From Kryptolebias marmoratus (taxonomy: Eukaryota > Chordata > Actinopteri > Cyprinodontiformes > Rivulidae): DNA of 64,000 nucleotides. The position numbers and the translations under genes were made by a program. Positions 1 through 12,016 of this stretch are shown here, piece after piece. Below the pieces are notes generated by a model. The model did not search any database. It was not told where the DNA came from and saw nothing but the letters and a program-made list of their open reading frames with translations. Position 1 is the stretch's first letter. Each line of letters begins with the position of its first letter. Location of the stretch: assembly GCF_001649575.2 (NCBI RefSeq), contig NC_051439.1, positions 15,869,705 through 15,933,704 of the forward strand, in the 5' to 3' direction.

Positions 1-366
1 AAGAGCTGCCATAATGCATGCGAGGGAAAGTGCTGCTAGATATGGAGTGGTCGGTGGCTGATAGGGACACCGGCATCATCATGCACTCGGAGTGGATGGA
101 GCTCCGTGGGGAACAGCGGTGGTGACTCTCGAGGACACAGCTCTCAGTGGGACTGAGGAGGTAGGAGGGCGACCGTGGGTCACCATGGTGGAGATGGTGG
201 TCTAGGGAATGGTCACATTCGACCAGGCCGCAGGCGTGAGGCGAGGTGGGCGACGTGAGCTGGAGGTGGGCAGGGCGACCACCAGAGAGACCCTTCATGT
301 TCCTGGGCGGAGGGGAGTAACTGTCCTCATCGAAGTACCGCGAGGGTGTCCATGAATACTGCTGGT
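1..366 (-). CDS. dlgap2: dlgap2 N-terminal coding exon (partial, runs off the left edge)
   Basis: Read on the minus strand, a frame stays open from 364 to the window edge (121 codons) after a splice acceptor at 367-368. The first two exon bases (AC) complete a split codon. Residues in this fragment: QQYSWTPSRYF at 1-11, MKGLSG at 23-28, a His-rich stretch DHSLDHHLHHGD at 51-62, YLLSPTESC at 68-76, HRCSPRSSIHSEC at 82-94 and SSSTFPRMHY at 109-118. These blocks match what I remember of mammalian DLGAP2; MKGLSG, YLLSP and SSTFPR are also in DLGAP1, but HRCSPRSS(I/V)HSEC is DLGAP2-like. The family is known to scaffold the postsynaptic density: more C-terminal repeats bind the guanylate-kinase domain of PSD-95, and the far C-terminus binds Shank. 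Neither part is in this window. Met at 298-296 (MKGL) is where shorter family isoforms start, so it is a possible alternative start. No frameshift or stop is seen. The paralogue (dlgap2a or dlgap2b) cannot be assigned. Confidence 0.92.
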
Positions 367-396
367 CTGTGAAAGAAAGAAACACACACACAAAGA
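367..396 (-). other. dlgap2: Splice acceptor of the large dlgap2 exon
   Basis: Reverse-complemented, this reads as a CA/GT-type repeat followed by a pyrimidine tract TTTCTTTCTTTCACAG directly before ACCAGCAG. An acceptor 5 nt further into the exon (ACCAG then CAG) is conceivable. The site at 367-368 is preferred because its phase matches the upstream microexon. Confidence 0.8.
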
Positions 397-2030
397 GGAA
401 ATTACAAAAAGCATTTTCCCAGAAGAGAAAGCTATTTCAAACCTAATGATGACAAAAAAAAAACACTTGTACCACCTAACATACTTTTTGGACATTATGC
501 TTCACTCTCACTCACTTCAACTACACAATATCAACATAAAAGCCCCAAACTGTTGACATGAAATCCAAAAACTGCAGCGTCCAAATCTTAGTGCTCCTAT
601 TTTTGCTACTTCAAATCATGTCTGGAGTGGCATTATTCTGCAGGGAGAGGGGTGAAAAAAAAGTAGAGAATGTATACAAAGGAAGGACAGGCGACAGGTA
701 GAAGCCTGCATTGCCATTTATCCAATGCAAAGTGAAATAATAGCCTATCACTCTGTGGTGCTGGTGTCATCCGTCAAAGCCCTGAGCAGTGCGCTGTGAG
801 GCAAACAGCCAGATAGGAGTCCTTGGGAGGTGATCACCAAATGCACCCTTCCTCTCTGTTACTCGACTAGTTTTCAATTAAAGCACAATTCTGTGTGATC
901 AGTCATCGAGGGCAAACATTCCAGCTTCAAATTCCAATACATTTAGTGAAATTAGAGAAAAAAGTTAACGTTATGTTTCACCATTATCTCCTCCCTCTCT
1001 GATTTCAGTGTCCTTGAGTCAAGATAATGCGGGTTTAAGCGAAGCCCTGCATCATGAACATAATAAAAAAAAGTCATAGCGAGTCAAAAAATGACTTATT
1101 GGTTTTAACCTTTATGATTTTACATAGAAAGTGGTGAAAAGCATGCCAGTAAAATCTCTACTTTACAAGCTGCCAGCTACAGAAGCTAATGAATGTTTAC
1201 TAAGTTTAGTTACGAGACTACAAAACATTATTTAACTATGTAAAATGAAAAATGTCTTAAAATATGAACTGCTCTCCGTCAGCAGGATTTCTCATTACTT
1301 AGCTCTCCACCAGAAGGGGAATATTTTGCTAGAAAAACTCACCCAAGTCTCATTTGAAACTTTTCTGTGCCCAGTTTTGCAAAATGGGAAACAAACAGAA
1401 AAAACAAAGAAACTAAGCTAAGCTCACTTGCCTTTTAAAGATGTGTCTCATAAAGGCGACCACTCAAGCCGTAACCTCATAAACTGAAGGAGAGTTTTTA
1501 TGAGCCACAGCGGAAGGAGTGGACAGAGCAGGAGAGCAGTTTTAGACAAAACTGCAGCACTTTCAGTATCGACAACCCACTGAATCCTACAGATATGTTC
1601 ATAAACCTAATTATGATACTCTGACATGTTAATTATTATTTAATAGATCAGTTGGACCTTAATGACCACCTCAACTGTGATTATTCTGGCACTTAAATGA
1701 GCAATTGTGTCAGAGTCAGTGAGTAGAAAATCAGCGGAAGCTAAGTTCCTGAAAGCTGACTCCTTCCTTTTGACTAAATTATATTTGACTGGTTCAGAGG
1801 ATATTACTGCTGGGATGTTCCTCCAAATTAAGGCCACAGAACAACTTCTTGTATCAAAAGACTGCCTGAAAATCAAAAAGAAAGTCTGAACTTGACCTTA
1901 ATCTGATTCTCTTTAATTGAGCCAATGCTTTGCTCTATTTCTTTTTCTTTCAGCTGTACCAGAGGCATGTTTTATGTGTTTTATAACACATTCAGTCTTT
2001 GAACTGCATGATGTTGGCATTAATAATATC

Positions 2031-2054
2031 AATAATAATAATAATAATAATAAT
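2031..2054. repeat. (AAT)n microsatellite
   Basis: Eight AAT units, continuous with the LINE 3' tail. They most likely come from the LINE rather than from an independent microsatellite. Confidence 0.9.
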
Positions 2055-2185
2055 CATTTTATTTAAAAAGCGCCTTTCAGGACACCCAAGAACACCTATA
2101 AGAATAGGCGAATCAGAGGACAATGTGCGAAAATACAGTTGAAAAGAAGCAGACATAAGTAACAGCAGAATTAAAACAGATGAAA

Positions 2186-2660
2186 TTAAGAAGAATAGGC
2201 TAATCTAAAGAGATGATTTTTCAGAGCAGTCATGAACGCAGGGAGAGAGGTAGTGTTTCTTAGGTCAGATGGTAGAGAGTTCCAGAGGAGAGGTGCAGAG
2301 CAGGAGAAAGCCCTGCTCCCCATCATGGAGAGGCGGGCAGAGGGTACTTGGAGATTTAAGGAGGAAGAGGATCGGAGAGAACGGGAGGGGATGGAGATGT
2401 GTACAATGTCAGACATATAAGGTGGGGCAAGATGGTGGATAGCTTTGAACGTGAGAAGCAGAATTTTAAAGGTGATGCGTGATTTGACTGGGAGCCAATG
2501 GAGCTGTTGCAGGACTGGGGTGATGTGGTTATGGGAGGAGGTCAGAGTGATGACACGTGTAGCCGAGTTCTGCACCATCTGAAGCTTATGGAGGGATTTG
2601 TTGGGGAGGCCAAGAAGAAGAGAATTACAGTAGTCAATCTGTGAATAATAGTACAAGAAA
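2186..2660 (-). pseudogene. LINE reverse-transcriptase C-terminal fragment
   Basis: An open minus-strand frame ends with TAA at about 2186. It contains the hallmarks [70 protein letters not shown] and [12 protein letters not shown]. These are the conserved C-terminal blocks after the catalytic fingers and palm of L2/Rex-type LINE proteins. The catalytic YxDD motif lies upstream in such proteins and is absent. The frame has no internal stop over about 158 codons, so the insertion may be fairly young, but it cannot transpose. Confidence 0.82.
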
Positions 2661-3842
2661 TAAAAGTTACCTTGTTCTGATTTGAAAAAAAAAATCTGAT
2701 TTGTCACATTCAGACTGTCATTAAAAAAAAAAAAAAACAGATTTGAGTCACTTTTGCCTGCAGTGTGAATTTAGCCTAATTTAAGTGTCCATAACAACAA
2801 ATTTTCACTGACTTTGCCTCAAGGTGTCAACCAGCAATTTTAACACATTAAGTGGGACCACCACGTAGTGCGGCGCTGAGAGGCTGCAGACGTTTCAGCC
2901 ATTTCTTTCAGACCAAACTAACCTCAATCTTTTGTCAGCAGGCACCACTTGCTGCATCTGAATGAATGGCACAGGCTGAGGTCAACATAACCGGAACATT
3001 TATGCATTGCATCATCTAGTTTTGAAAATGGCAAGGAGGCAGCAAACATTACAGTAAAAGCTTCGCTGTGATATGAAAGTTTCAGATTTGCGTCGCTGTG
3101 GATTCAAGGTTTTCCTCTCGATTATATTGTCAACAGCTCTGGGAGCGTCTTCGCATCAAAATCTCTGTTAAATCATCCAAAAAGTTTTCTCAACTGGGAG
3201 CGAAACGTGACGAGGCTCAAGAGGTTCATTTTCATCTTTTTAAATTGGATAAAATGCATTCAAAGTTATTTTTTAATGCAGTCTAAGATCTCAACCCCTG
3301 CGGTGCTCTTCTGCCGCTGTCGTCCTCCATCTGTTGAGATGAAAACAAATTCTTGTGTTTACCCGTCTTCTATGAGGATGCCTACTTGGCAGCCTGATGT
3401 AAAATTAATTCAAAGCACTCTAAGCTTGTAGGAAGGGGGCTAGGATGAGACATCCTCTTGAGATCTCTCAAGAGGGATGAGTTTTCCAAAGGTGCAGCAA
3501 ACTAAACTTAAAACTTCTACCAAAAATCTTACTAATGAATGTATTTAAAACAGGTAAACCACTTGAACTGGCAAAAAGATGACGGTGCATTATTAATTTA
3601 TATGTTGCTACATTCCTATCTGATGTTAAGTCACCGTCTTACTCCAAGGCATTTCTTTGACGTCTGGCTGTCCTCTGACACACAGGGAGCTGCACCGAAT
3701 AAATTATCTACCTCCAGAGTTGTGGCACTTCCCAGGGTTATATATGACAGATGACAGACTCATCCACCTTCTTCCTCTTTCTTTCTCTCTTTTTTTTTTA
3801 CCCCCATCTCTTCCACAGCTGCTGCAGATTCTGATATTATAA

Positions 3843-3864
3843 GGGGGGAGGGGGAGGGGGGGGG
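3843..3864 (+). other. G-run block with G-quadruplex potential
   Basis: The plus strand reads G6-A-G5-A-G9. The nine-G run can supply two tracts, so four tracts of three or more G separated by very short loops are available. It follows a C/T-rich stretch (about 3763-3822) on the same strand. On the transcribed dlgap2 RNA it would be C-rich. Confidence 0.6.
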
Positions 3865-4724
3865 AAGTATGTCTTGTAAAACATTTCAGATGTTGTTTAA
3901 TATTTGTATGAGACATGTTGAGGGGAAGCAGCTTTCTCAGAGTGTGGATCAGCCTGATGAGTTCTGAGCAAACAAAAGAGACCAGTATGAGTGACATGGG
4001 CATGTTGGTTTTTTGTCCTGATACCAGCACCTGTCATCTTGTTGGTCTCTTCCAGGTAATGGTGCCAAATTCTTAGACAGACTTCAAGGACAGATGGTGT
4101 AATTTTGAGATCTAATGGCAGTTCAGTGTCAGCACAAGATGCAGCAACACGGATGAATCACTGTTTTTTTCTCTGAATTTAATGGGGGATGAACAAACTG
4201 ATTGTGCAGACGAAAATAAATGTTTGGTGTTGTCTTTATGTTAAAGGCTAATAATTCACCAGAGACACTAACCTTTTCACTGTAAACAAAAACATGCCCC
4301 GAAGGAATAAACCAAAAACCAGTTCAATGCATGGATTCGGCACTCATCCAATCATGTCACGGACTAACACCTGAACCAACACCAGCTCCACGACGTTTTG
4401 AAAGTCCACAGGGCTAAACCGTGATAAACGCACCTTTTACCTGGCACGAGTTGTGCAGGAGACAGAGCCAGAGGAAGAGGCTCATTCATTAAGAGCCTCT
4501 GTTTTGTTCTGCTGCTTCGCTCACATGCAGAATGCAAGTAAAGGTCGTTTTGCTCCTCTTAACACATTAGCATTTAAATAGCATTATATCTTCACTGAGT
4601 ATCACTGACAGCTCCCACTCTTCCCTTGGCTGAGGCTCTAACTGGAGCTGAAAACAAAGTTAAAAGATAATAAAGCGCTGCACCAGACTGAGAGATCAAA
4701 GGCATGCGACCTTCAGACTTGGCA

Positions 4725-4762
4725 GCGGTAGCATCGCGCCTGACCGCGACGCCGCGGCGCTG
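4725..4762. other. Local CpG-dense patch
   Basis: About nine CpG dinucleotides occur in 38 bases, including GACCGCGACGCCGCGGCGC, inside AT-rich intron. It is far too short for a standard CpG island. It could be a remnant of a GC-rich repeat or a small regulatory site. Confidence 0.4.
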
Positions 4763-5702
4763 TTTAAGAGAGAATTAAGCTGAAGGTAAATGTGAGTCCC
4801 AACTTTGAGGCAACACCTGAGAAACAGCCTTTTAGGGTTTGCATCAGCAAAAGACTCTTATTTTTAGGTTTTCTGGCACCAAAGTGTTTCAGTTTTTTTT
4901 ATGTGGCTGATTCCTGATTTTAAATAAACATCAGTGCAATAACAATGAGCGAATACAGATACATTCTTTAGCATTATGAAGAGTATTTACCTGTAGCTTT
5001 AAAATGCACATCAAAACTACAATCTACATAGATTAGACCAGCACAATGGGTACCTAATGCTTATGCACAGCTACTCCACTTTTTGAGTCAAGACATTGCC
5101 TAATGCTGAACTAACAGTAAACTATTTTATTGTCATTAAATCAGATGCTAACTTGCAGCCTTCAAAGTGGGTTAACCAGTCTTAGAAGATGTATTTTCAT
5201 ATTTTTTCCTAATCAAAATAACAATACCATGGTTTAAAATGCAACAACTCTGTTACTAATGACTCTCACGTATTTGAACTAGATGTAATAAATGTGTGCA
5301 TAACAGCAGAACTACACACGTCACACAGTTCACCATCTAAATCCTGAAGCCACTGATTCACTTTTACCTTCCCTGTTTCTTTGGGAAATTAACATAAAAC
5401 GACTGCAAATTTAAATTTAGTTTTCGTTTTTGGCTATGCAGCAATACTTGGGTATAATGTAGTAGCTCCTAATTTCAATTTAGCACCTCCATTTTTTGGG
5501 AATCTGTTTTCACCCAAAAGTAGGCTTGGGATGTGAAGCTGCTCTAATCTACAGAAAGTAAAATCAGTTTTAATAGGTCTGCAAGTTCACTACAAATATG
5601 CATGCTTAACATTTGAAGACTATAGTTCAATCTAAAAAATTGGGAAAACAGCCTTAGACTTCTACTAATAGTGATAAAAATCTCATTTAAAACATCTGTG
5701 TG

Positions 5703-5731
5703 TTTTTTTTTGTTTTGTTTTGTTTTGTTTG
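5703..5731. repeat. (TTTTG)n simple repeat
   Basis: A T run followed by four TTTTG-type units. Confidence 0.85.
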
Positions 5732-8143
5732 TATCAATTTTTCAATTGCCCAATGATGCAGATTCTCCTCTGTTTTTTATTTCTGATCATCAGTGAAAGC
5801 CAACAGTGTCTCAAAGCCATCGGGCACCTTAGTGATGTCTTGAGCAACGACTTGAGAAGAAATCAGCTGACAAATCTGTCTAGCAAACCTGTCAGCTTCT
5901 GGCAGCCCATCAGCCGAAGGCTCAGACACATGTCTCTGGCAGATATCCTCGTCACTTGTCCATCCAGGTGAGCGCTCAGAGCAAATCGTGTGTGCATGAA
6001 TATAACCTAAACTCACCTTTAAGCATTTGTTGCTGATGCAATATTAAACTAACTAAAACGTTAACGGGGAGGTACTCTGTTGTCAGGGACAGTTTTCCTC
6101 ACCGAATGTTTGTCTCTGAGCGAAATAACCAAAATGCGAGGAGGAAATCTATCTTTTTGCAGCTGCTGCTATGACTGACACCAAAAGCTGGGATTTGAGG
6201 ACAAAAGGTTAGTTTTACCACAATGTGTTGGTACTATAGGGTTACACACTCTTACACAGTTGGGGAGGATAACTCCACTTGAATCACACTGGGAATGTAT
6301 GCTATGATTTGAAATCTGTCATTCACAATGAAATAAGGATCATATTATTCTAATAAGAGCAAACATTTGGCCTAATATTCCACTGCATAAAGCTTGCATG
6401 TCTGAACATAAGCTGTATAAAGGAAATAGAGATCCTGCTATTGACAGGAATTTGGCCCCGCATCCATAATGCATTCAGACCTCTTCTCCACACTACTCCC
6501 ACACAGCAGTGCTGTAGCCTCTTGTGGCTCCTGTTGCACCAAGCCCAATGTGGTAATGTTTACACACCTGAGAGGGCTGTTTAGATGTGAAAAACGGCGG
6601 CAGGAGAGACAAAGTGCTCCCATTCCCATCCTTCCTTGGCAATCAAGGCCTACGCCTCACCATCTTTCTTACAGCAGGTTGGAAGTTTGCCTGAGCGTGT
6701 AAAGGGATGGATTATAGCAGAGAGAAGCTACTGGGGTTCTATAAACAGCGGTGCTCAAGGGAAGACCGTTTGTGTGTGGTCATATATTCACTGAGCGTCT
6801 TGTTAGATAACATAGACAGTTAAATTATTCAGATAAGAAAGTAAACAGGAGCTCTAGCAGCGGATATGCATATTCCCGTCCATCAACCTCCACACTAATC
6901 TCTTCAAAAATGGTTAGACTATTGGCAGACTGTCGCTATAAGCCTGAAATGACTACTTTTCTTCTTTAACACCCAATTTCACCTACAGTGAGGAAAGCTG
7001 AATGCTGCCATATTGAAGTATTTAGCTGCGGAGAGATTATAGTAGCCAGATAAAGAGAAGCTGCTGAATGTCTGAATACTTATCGTGAGTCAGCTAATGA
7101 TGAAGTGTGTTATCTGTGCTGCGCTCAGCGCTCCTCCTCGGCTTCCTTTTTCTCTGCCAGTCAAAGTGGGGATGGAACAATGGGTGACAGAAAGAAATTT
7201 AACAAAGTGTCAGGATCAGGAGTCTTTGTTCTCCCCAGAATGACAAGATTCAGGGCTTTTGTGCTTCAGGAGTTTTTGGTTTTCTCTTACATTTCCGGAA
7301 TGTAATGCCAAAATTCAAAATAAGGCATATCTCGTATTCGGGGTGGTAATTTCATCCCACACGACATCGCATCGTTCCTTATTTAACCAACAATCTCCTC
7401 AAGCCTAATTCTTTCAAAGTCCTCTTTTCAATCACAGCCAGCACATAAATACAAAAAAAAAAGAAAAAAAAAGCAAGCCCCCCCTACGCAAACTCTTATA
7501 AAGTGTGGCTGATAGGAAGGGTTTGCATTTACATGGCGCAACTGTAAATCCAGCAAAACAATCCAGCTATGAATAAATCATGCTGAATGTGAAATTCTGC
7601 CGCAGGAAAAGCCCCATGAGTGTGTGTGAGCGAGAAAGAGAGAGAAAGTCCCATCTTATGCAACAACCACGACCGCATTCCCAGGCATCTTGTTAGAGGA
7701 TGCCTCAGAACTGCTGTTGCTGTAGCAACGCACTCTGAAGTTCACATCTTCTGCTGTCTTTGCAGCATCCGAGGACTTCAGGGGGAAAACAGAGATAATC
7801 CGACACCGTCACATTGCAAGGATGACACAGAAATACACACCCAAGTCAAAGGTAGCCTGTTTCAAATGCATATCGAATGTTTTTAAAGTGGAAGTCAGCA
7901 GTAGGTTAATCACTGCATCTGCTTTCTTGCTTCCTGAAAGACAAGAAGGTCTGCTCTCATTCTGAGAGATGTCCTATCACAAAACTGATTTTAAAAACCC
8001 TAGAGGATCCTCACAGGCATCCACAGTCCTCAGCCTGAAGAAGACAATTGAAATCCTTTTCCCCACTAATGTGATTTTCCTCTCTGCAGATTACAGAGGC
8101 CTCATAAGAGAAGGGTGGGGGCCGGACATAATGATTTTTCTCC

Positions 8144-8161
8144 TTTTTTTTTTTTTTTTTT
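8144..8161. repeat. poly-T run
   Basis: Eighteen consecutive T; no LINE or SINE body recognised next to it. Confidence 0.85.
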
Positions 8162-9096
8162 GTGGAGATGGCGACGATACTGACAGTCCAGCTCTTGTTC
8201 ATCTTTTTTTATTCATCCAAAGTCAGCTGACACACGAGAGGCAAAAAGTCAATCAAAGACTTGCTGTGATGTTCATCTGAGCACAATCAGAGGAGAAAAA
8301 TCAGATATACAGACAACATTTCAAAATAAATAACCAGCGGAGTTCAATGCACCAACAGGAACAACTGAAACGCACCCACATCTTGATTTATATGGCGGAA
8401 GGTTGCATGTCGCTCTGGGGAGTGGAAGCAAACCCAGGCACATCTGACAGTAAATGTAATTAGTTTAAGTACTCATCCCAGTGTTTTACTAGACTAATTT
8501 CATAGCAGCGAAATGGAGAAAGAGCTTTTGACAATGCCCTGGACTCTAAACGCATCATACAAAAATCCTATCTGCAACCAGGGGGAGCAGCCAAACAGGA
8601 GGAAGAACCACTCCATGTTGTTGTGATGAGCTTGTTTACAGATGTGCTGCCTCTATTATCACTAATGTGAAGGTGCATTATGTGTTTTTATTGCTATTAA
8701 AGCGTTCAACTCTACTCTGCTGAGAAGGTTAAACGTTAATTACTTAAAGCTCCACTTTAGACATGTTTTCAAGTGCATAAAAATAGTCTCCTATGGCAAA
8801 TATTTTTTTTTTTTTTTTATCAGAGCTGAAAAAACCTCCACACTGTCTCCCATTTACTACTATACTGATTGGGCAAAGATGAGTTTGCCTAAAAAGAAAA
8901 TAGAAGGGACCCACATGCTCAATAAAACCCTGCATCTGTCCACAGAAACCACAGATCAAATTTAGGAGGAAACGCTGGAGCTTCAGTAAACCCAGACAGG
9001 ATTTTCAAAATTATTATTATTATTTCTTTTAACTTGGGCTTTGTAAATGCATTACCTGTTCGAGTATCATGAAAACACATAGACTTGTTTAAATTG

Positions 9097-9341
9097 TCCA
9101 TCCATCCACTTTCTTCACCCACTTATCCGTGCCTATCTTCAGTGGTTATTGAGTGAGAGGCGGGGTCCACCCTGGAAAGGTAGCCACTCCATCACAGGGT
9201 CACATAAAGACAACCACCTATTCACTCTAGGTCACTCACACACATATATAGTGACAACTTAGAGTCGCCAGTTAACCTAACATGCATGCTTTTTGGTCTG
9301 TTTGAGGAAACTAGAGTGTACAGAGAAAACCCCTCCTGCAC
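9097..9341 (-). mobile_element. Dispersed teleost SINE-like repeat, 5'-truncated copy
   Basis: The plus strand starts with a TCCA/TCCATCC tail and continues through blocks such as GAGAGGCGGGGTCCACCCTGG, CATCACAGGGTCACA, GAGTCGCCAGTTAACCTAAC and GAAACTAGAGTGTACAGAGA. Reverse-complemented, these match in order the second half of the repeat at 41860-42173. This copy lacks the tRNA-like head. I recognise the consensus as very abundant in fish genomes but cannot name the family securely. Confidence 0.7.
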
Positions 9342-11428
9342 AAATAAAAGTATCCATAGCAATAAAAAACATCCTCCATAAAAAAATCAGAGATTTCCAG
9401 TAAAAGGGCCAGATTAGATCCAACGTTTTACTTTATAAAACTGCTTTTTTTACTTGTCAAAGATGTCTTCCTTTTGATTTTAGGTGTTAAGTTTAGCCTC
9501 ATGTGAATTTTAAACTATGGCAGTTGGACAGGCAGAATGCCGATGCATGTTGTTGTATCTTGTTCAGCCCAAACACTTGATCGAACAGTTCCTCAATCAT
9601 GCCCTTGTGTCTCCTGGTTTTCTCTGAAGTCGTACCCGTGGAATCATCGGTTCGAGATATTTAAATTTTTCTGTCCAGAGTGAGTTGAGAACAAGATGAG
9701 AACAAGATGAAAACAAGCTCAAGCATACAATCAGTCATAAACAGCTTTGTTCAGCAGCACGAATGACAGATGAAAAAGTCGCGCAGATAACAGTCAGACT
9801 GGTGACACAATAACAGTCTGAATCCAGAGAAAACTGCAGCAACATTTCCAGGATGTTTTAAAAAAGTCTGAGCAATCTATGCGTTGTAGTTTATGCTGTG
9901 TAGTCATACCAATTATTGATTTGACATTTGCCTTCTGCCCTTCAAATCAGCCCTATTGATAAATCGGCAGAGCTGATGCCCGCCCCTTTATGTTCCATAT
10001 GACAGCTATACACGTCTCATTTATAGAATGATGTGGACATGTACACTACAATCACTTTAATTGTAAACATCAGTGCAAAAGCACTGTTTGGCTGCAGGCT
10101 GGTTTTCATCTGCTTCCCCAGGCAGTCACTAAAAACACATGATTCTAGTAATAATTCAATGAAGACAGGGGGCTGATTGAGTCGGCCCCCTAAGATCCAT
10201 CAGGAGGAGCTGTAATGGGATGAACAGAGACATGGAAAACACGGATAATGGCTTTGAGAGAAGCCAGACTGGAAAGGACTGCTGTTTGACGCTGGGGTGA
10301 GGAAGACTGAAGGAAATGCGCAGGAGCAGCGAAAACACATCGACAGCAGGTGTTCCAATTGATTGATGACGAGCCAACCTCGCAGCCCATTTTCAGCTGA
10401 TATCCCTACTTCACGCTATTTTTATTCTCACCCCCAGGGGTCTCCTGGCAGCCTCCGCTACTGAATCTTGTCAACAAGCCATTTTTTTTTGAATCTCTGT
10501 GAGGTGAGCTGGAGTAATTCATCATGTCAGACTGACTAACACACATGTAGTAATGCGTGGGAATCTGTGTGTTGTCGGCTGAAGAGTGGCAGGCATACTG
10601 CAGGTGTAAGAAGAGGGCTGAAAGACAGGTGGTCATTCAGAAACAGCCGAGTAAGGTTTTCTCAGAAACACTCAGTCTGTAAAGCTAATAGTCATCACAA
10701 TACAGTTTGACTTAAAAGTAAAGTATCAATAATCTCCTTTAGTGGAACTCAACATATAGTTTTCTAGTAAAAAAATAACACATTCTCAGGTCAAAATAAA
10801 ACATTGAGCTCCTACCAGGAATACTTAGATTTACATACTGTCTGGAAATCTAAAAAGCCAAGGACTTCTCTCAAGCTCAACGTTACTCTGAAGGCAATTT
10901 CTGAACTAACTGCCTCCGAAGCAAACCCCTTTAAAATGTAATCACTAACACAAAGACATCCCTCTATCCACCCACTCCATCGAGACTCTACAAGCATCCC
11001 TCTTCATTTATTGCCTCCAAGCCTGGAGCCGGAGGTTGCTTGGAAACAAATCTGAAGCGCGCCACAACCAGGACCGGAGTGCTACCCTTCGCCCGAAGCT
11101 GCATACAGTTTGTGGCGAGATGTGACAGTCACATCAGCCAGTAACGGTGACCCAGTTCCAGCGCCTGAAGCTCAGAAGTCTGCAGTTCTAGAAAATATAC
11201 TGTGATAGGCTGGCATAAAACGTCATATCTCAAAGGCTCGCTTCCTCTTCCTTCCGTTGCCTAAATTTGGGCACATCCTGTTGGGTCTTCCTGACTGTTT
11301 AAAATGTGTTCTTGTAATGATTATCAAAACTACCATCACAATATGGACTTTACAAATTATAAATAACAGAATTAAGCATCTATCAACCTGGTATTTGGTA
11401 ACTTGGATGATTTTTCTGAGGATTTAAA

Positions 11429-11520
11429 TTCAATTCAGTTAAGTTATGTAGCACTAATTAACAAAAAAAAGTCATCACAGGGCACTATACAACAAAAATA
11501 ATAAGTCCAAATTCAGTTTA
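11429..11520. repeat. Dispersed teleost repeat fragment
   Basis: The sequence TTCAATTCAGTTAAGTTATG followed by TAGCACTAATTAACA and AGTCATCACAGGGCACTATA resembles the frequent fish repeat with a TATATAGCGCCAA...AGTCATCTCAAGGCACTTTA core. The copy is diverged, with several small changes. Confidence 0.5.
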
Positions 11521-12016
11521 AAACAGATCCAAGTTGAAACAGAAAACAGTTGGACCTTAAAGCACTGACAAAAGTCACATTAATCAATAAAAAAGAAGAA
11601 AAACAAACAGCACTAAAAACATTGATTCCATTTCTAAACTTTACAGCAACCCTTCCAATCCCAATGTGAATTATTTTATATGCAACACTCCTCTTCTGTC
11701 TTTTTCATAAAATGCTGTGACAAAATATTCTTCTGTGTAATCATTTTGTACTCAGTAGAACTAAAAACAAAGAAAACTGCGCCTGAGGACACAAAGTATT
11801 AAAAAAAAATTTATGATTATTTCACATTTGGCCATGAGGCAGAGTTGTTTTTGCTGGCTTTCTCTGTCTTGGTTCAAAAATCCTTTTATCCTGTTTTTTC
11901 TTGTTTTTTATCTTTTGGTTCCAAAGTGGATTTACATTTTTCTATAATTTAACAAAAATTAAATTGGTTGGAAATGACAGATGAATTAATTAAAATCTTA
12001 GTTTACATGGCACTCA

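Larger units (their letters stand above)
2031..2660 (-). mobile_element. 5'-truncated L2/CR1-type LINE, 3' end with (ATT)n tail
   Basis: Reverse-complemented, the element encodes the last part of a non-LTR reverse-transcriptase protein, followed by a short 3' UTR and a tail reading GAAAGGCGCTTTTTAAATAAAATG and then ATT repeats. This tail, a GGCGCTTTxTAAATAAAATG-like sequence running into a short tandem repeat, is typical of L2-like fish LINEs. The copy begins near 2660, so it lacks endonuclease and most of the reverse transcriptase, as expected for 5' truncation during target-primed insertion. Assignment within the L2/CR1/Rex1 group is from remembered protein patterns. Confidence 0.82.

Noticed and set aside
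1343..1364. Possible 22-nt minus-strand microexon before a GTGAGT donor
   Set aside because: 22 nt between phase-1 exons would shift the reading frame, and the match to the missing acidic segment is nil.
6017..6048. Strong minus-strand donor (AAAG then GTGAGT) with a possible 32-nt exon
   Set aside because: Wrong length for the dlgap2 phase, weak pyrimidine tract, no matching peptide.
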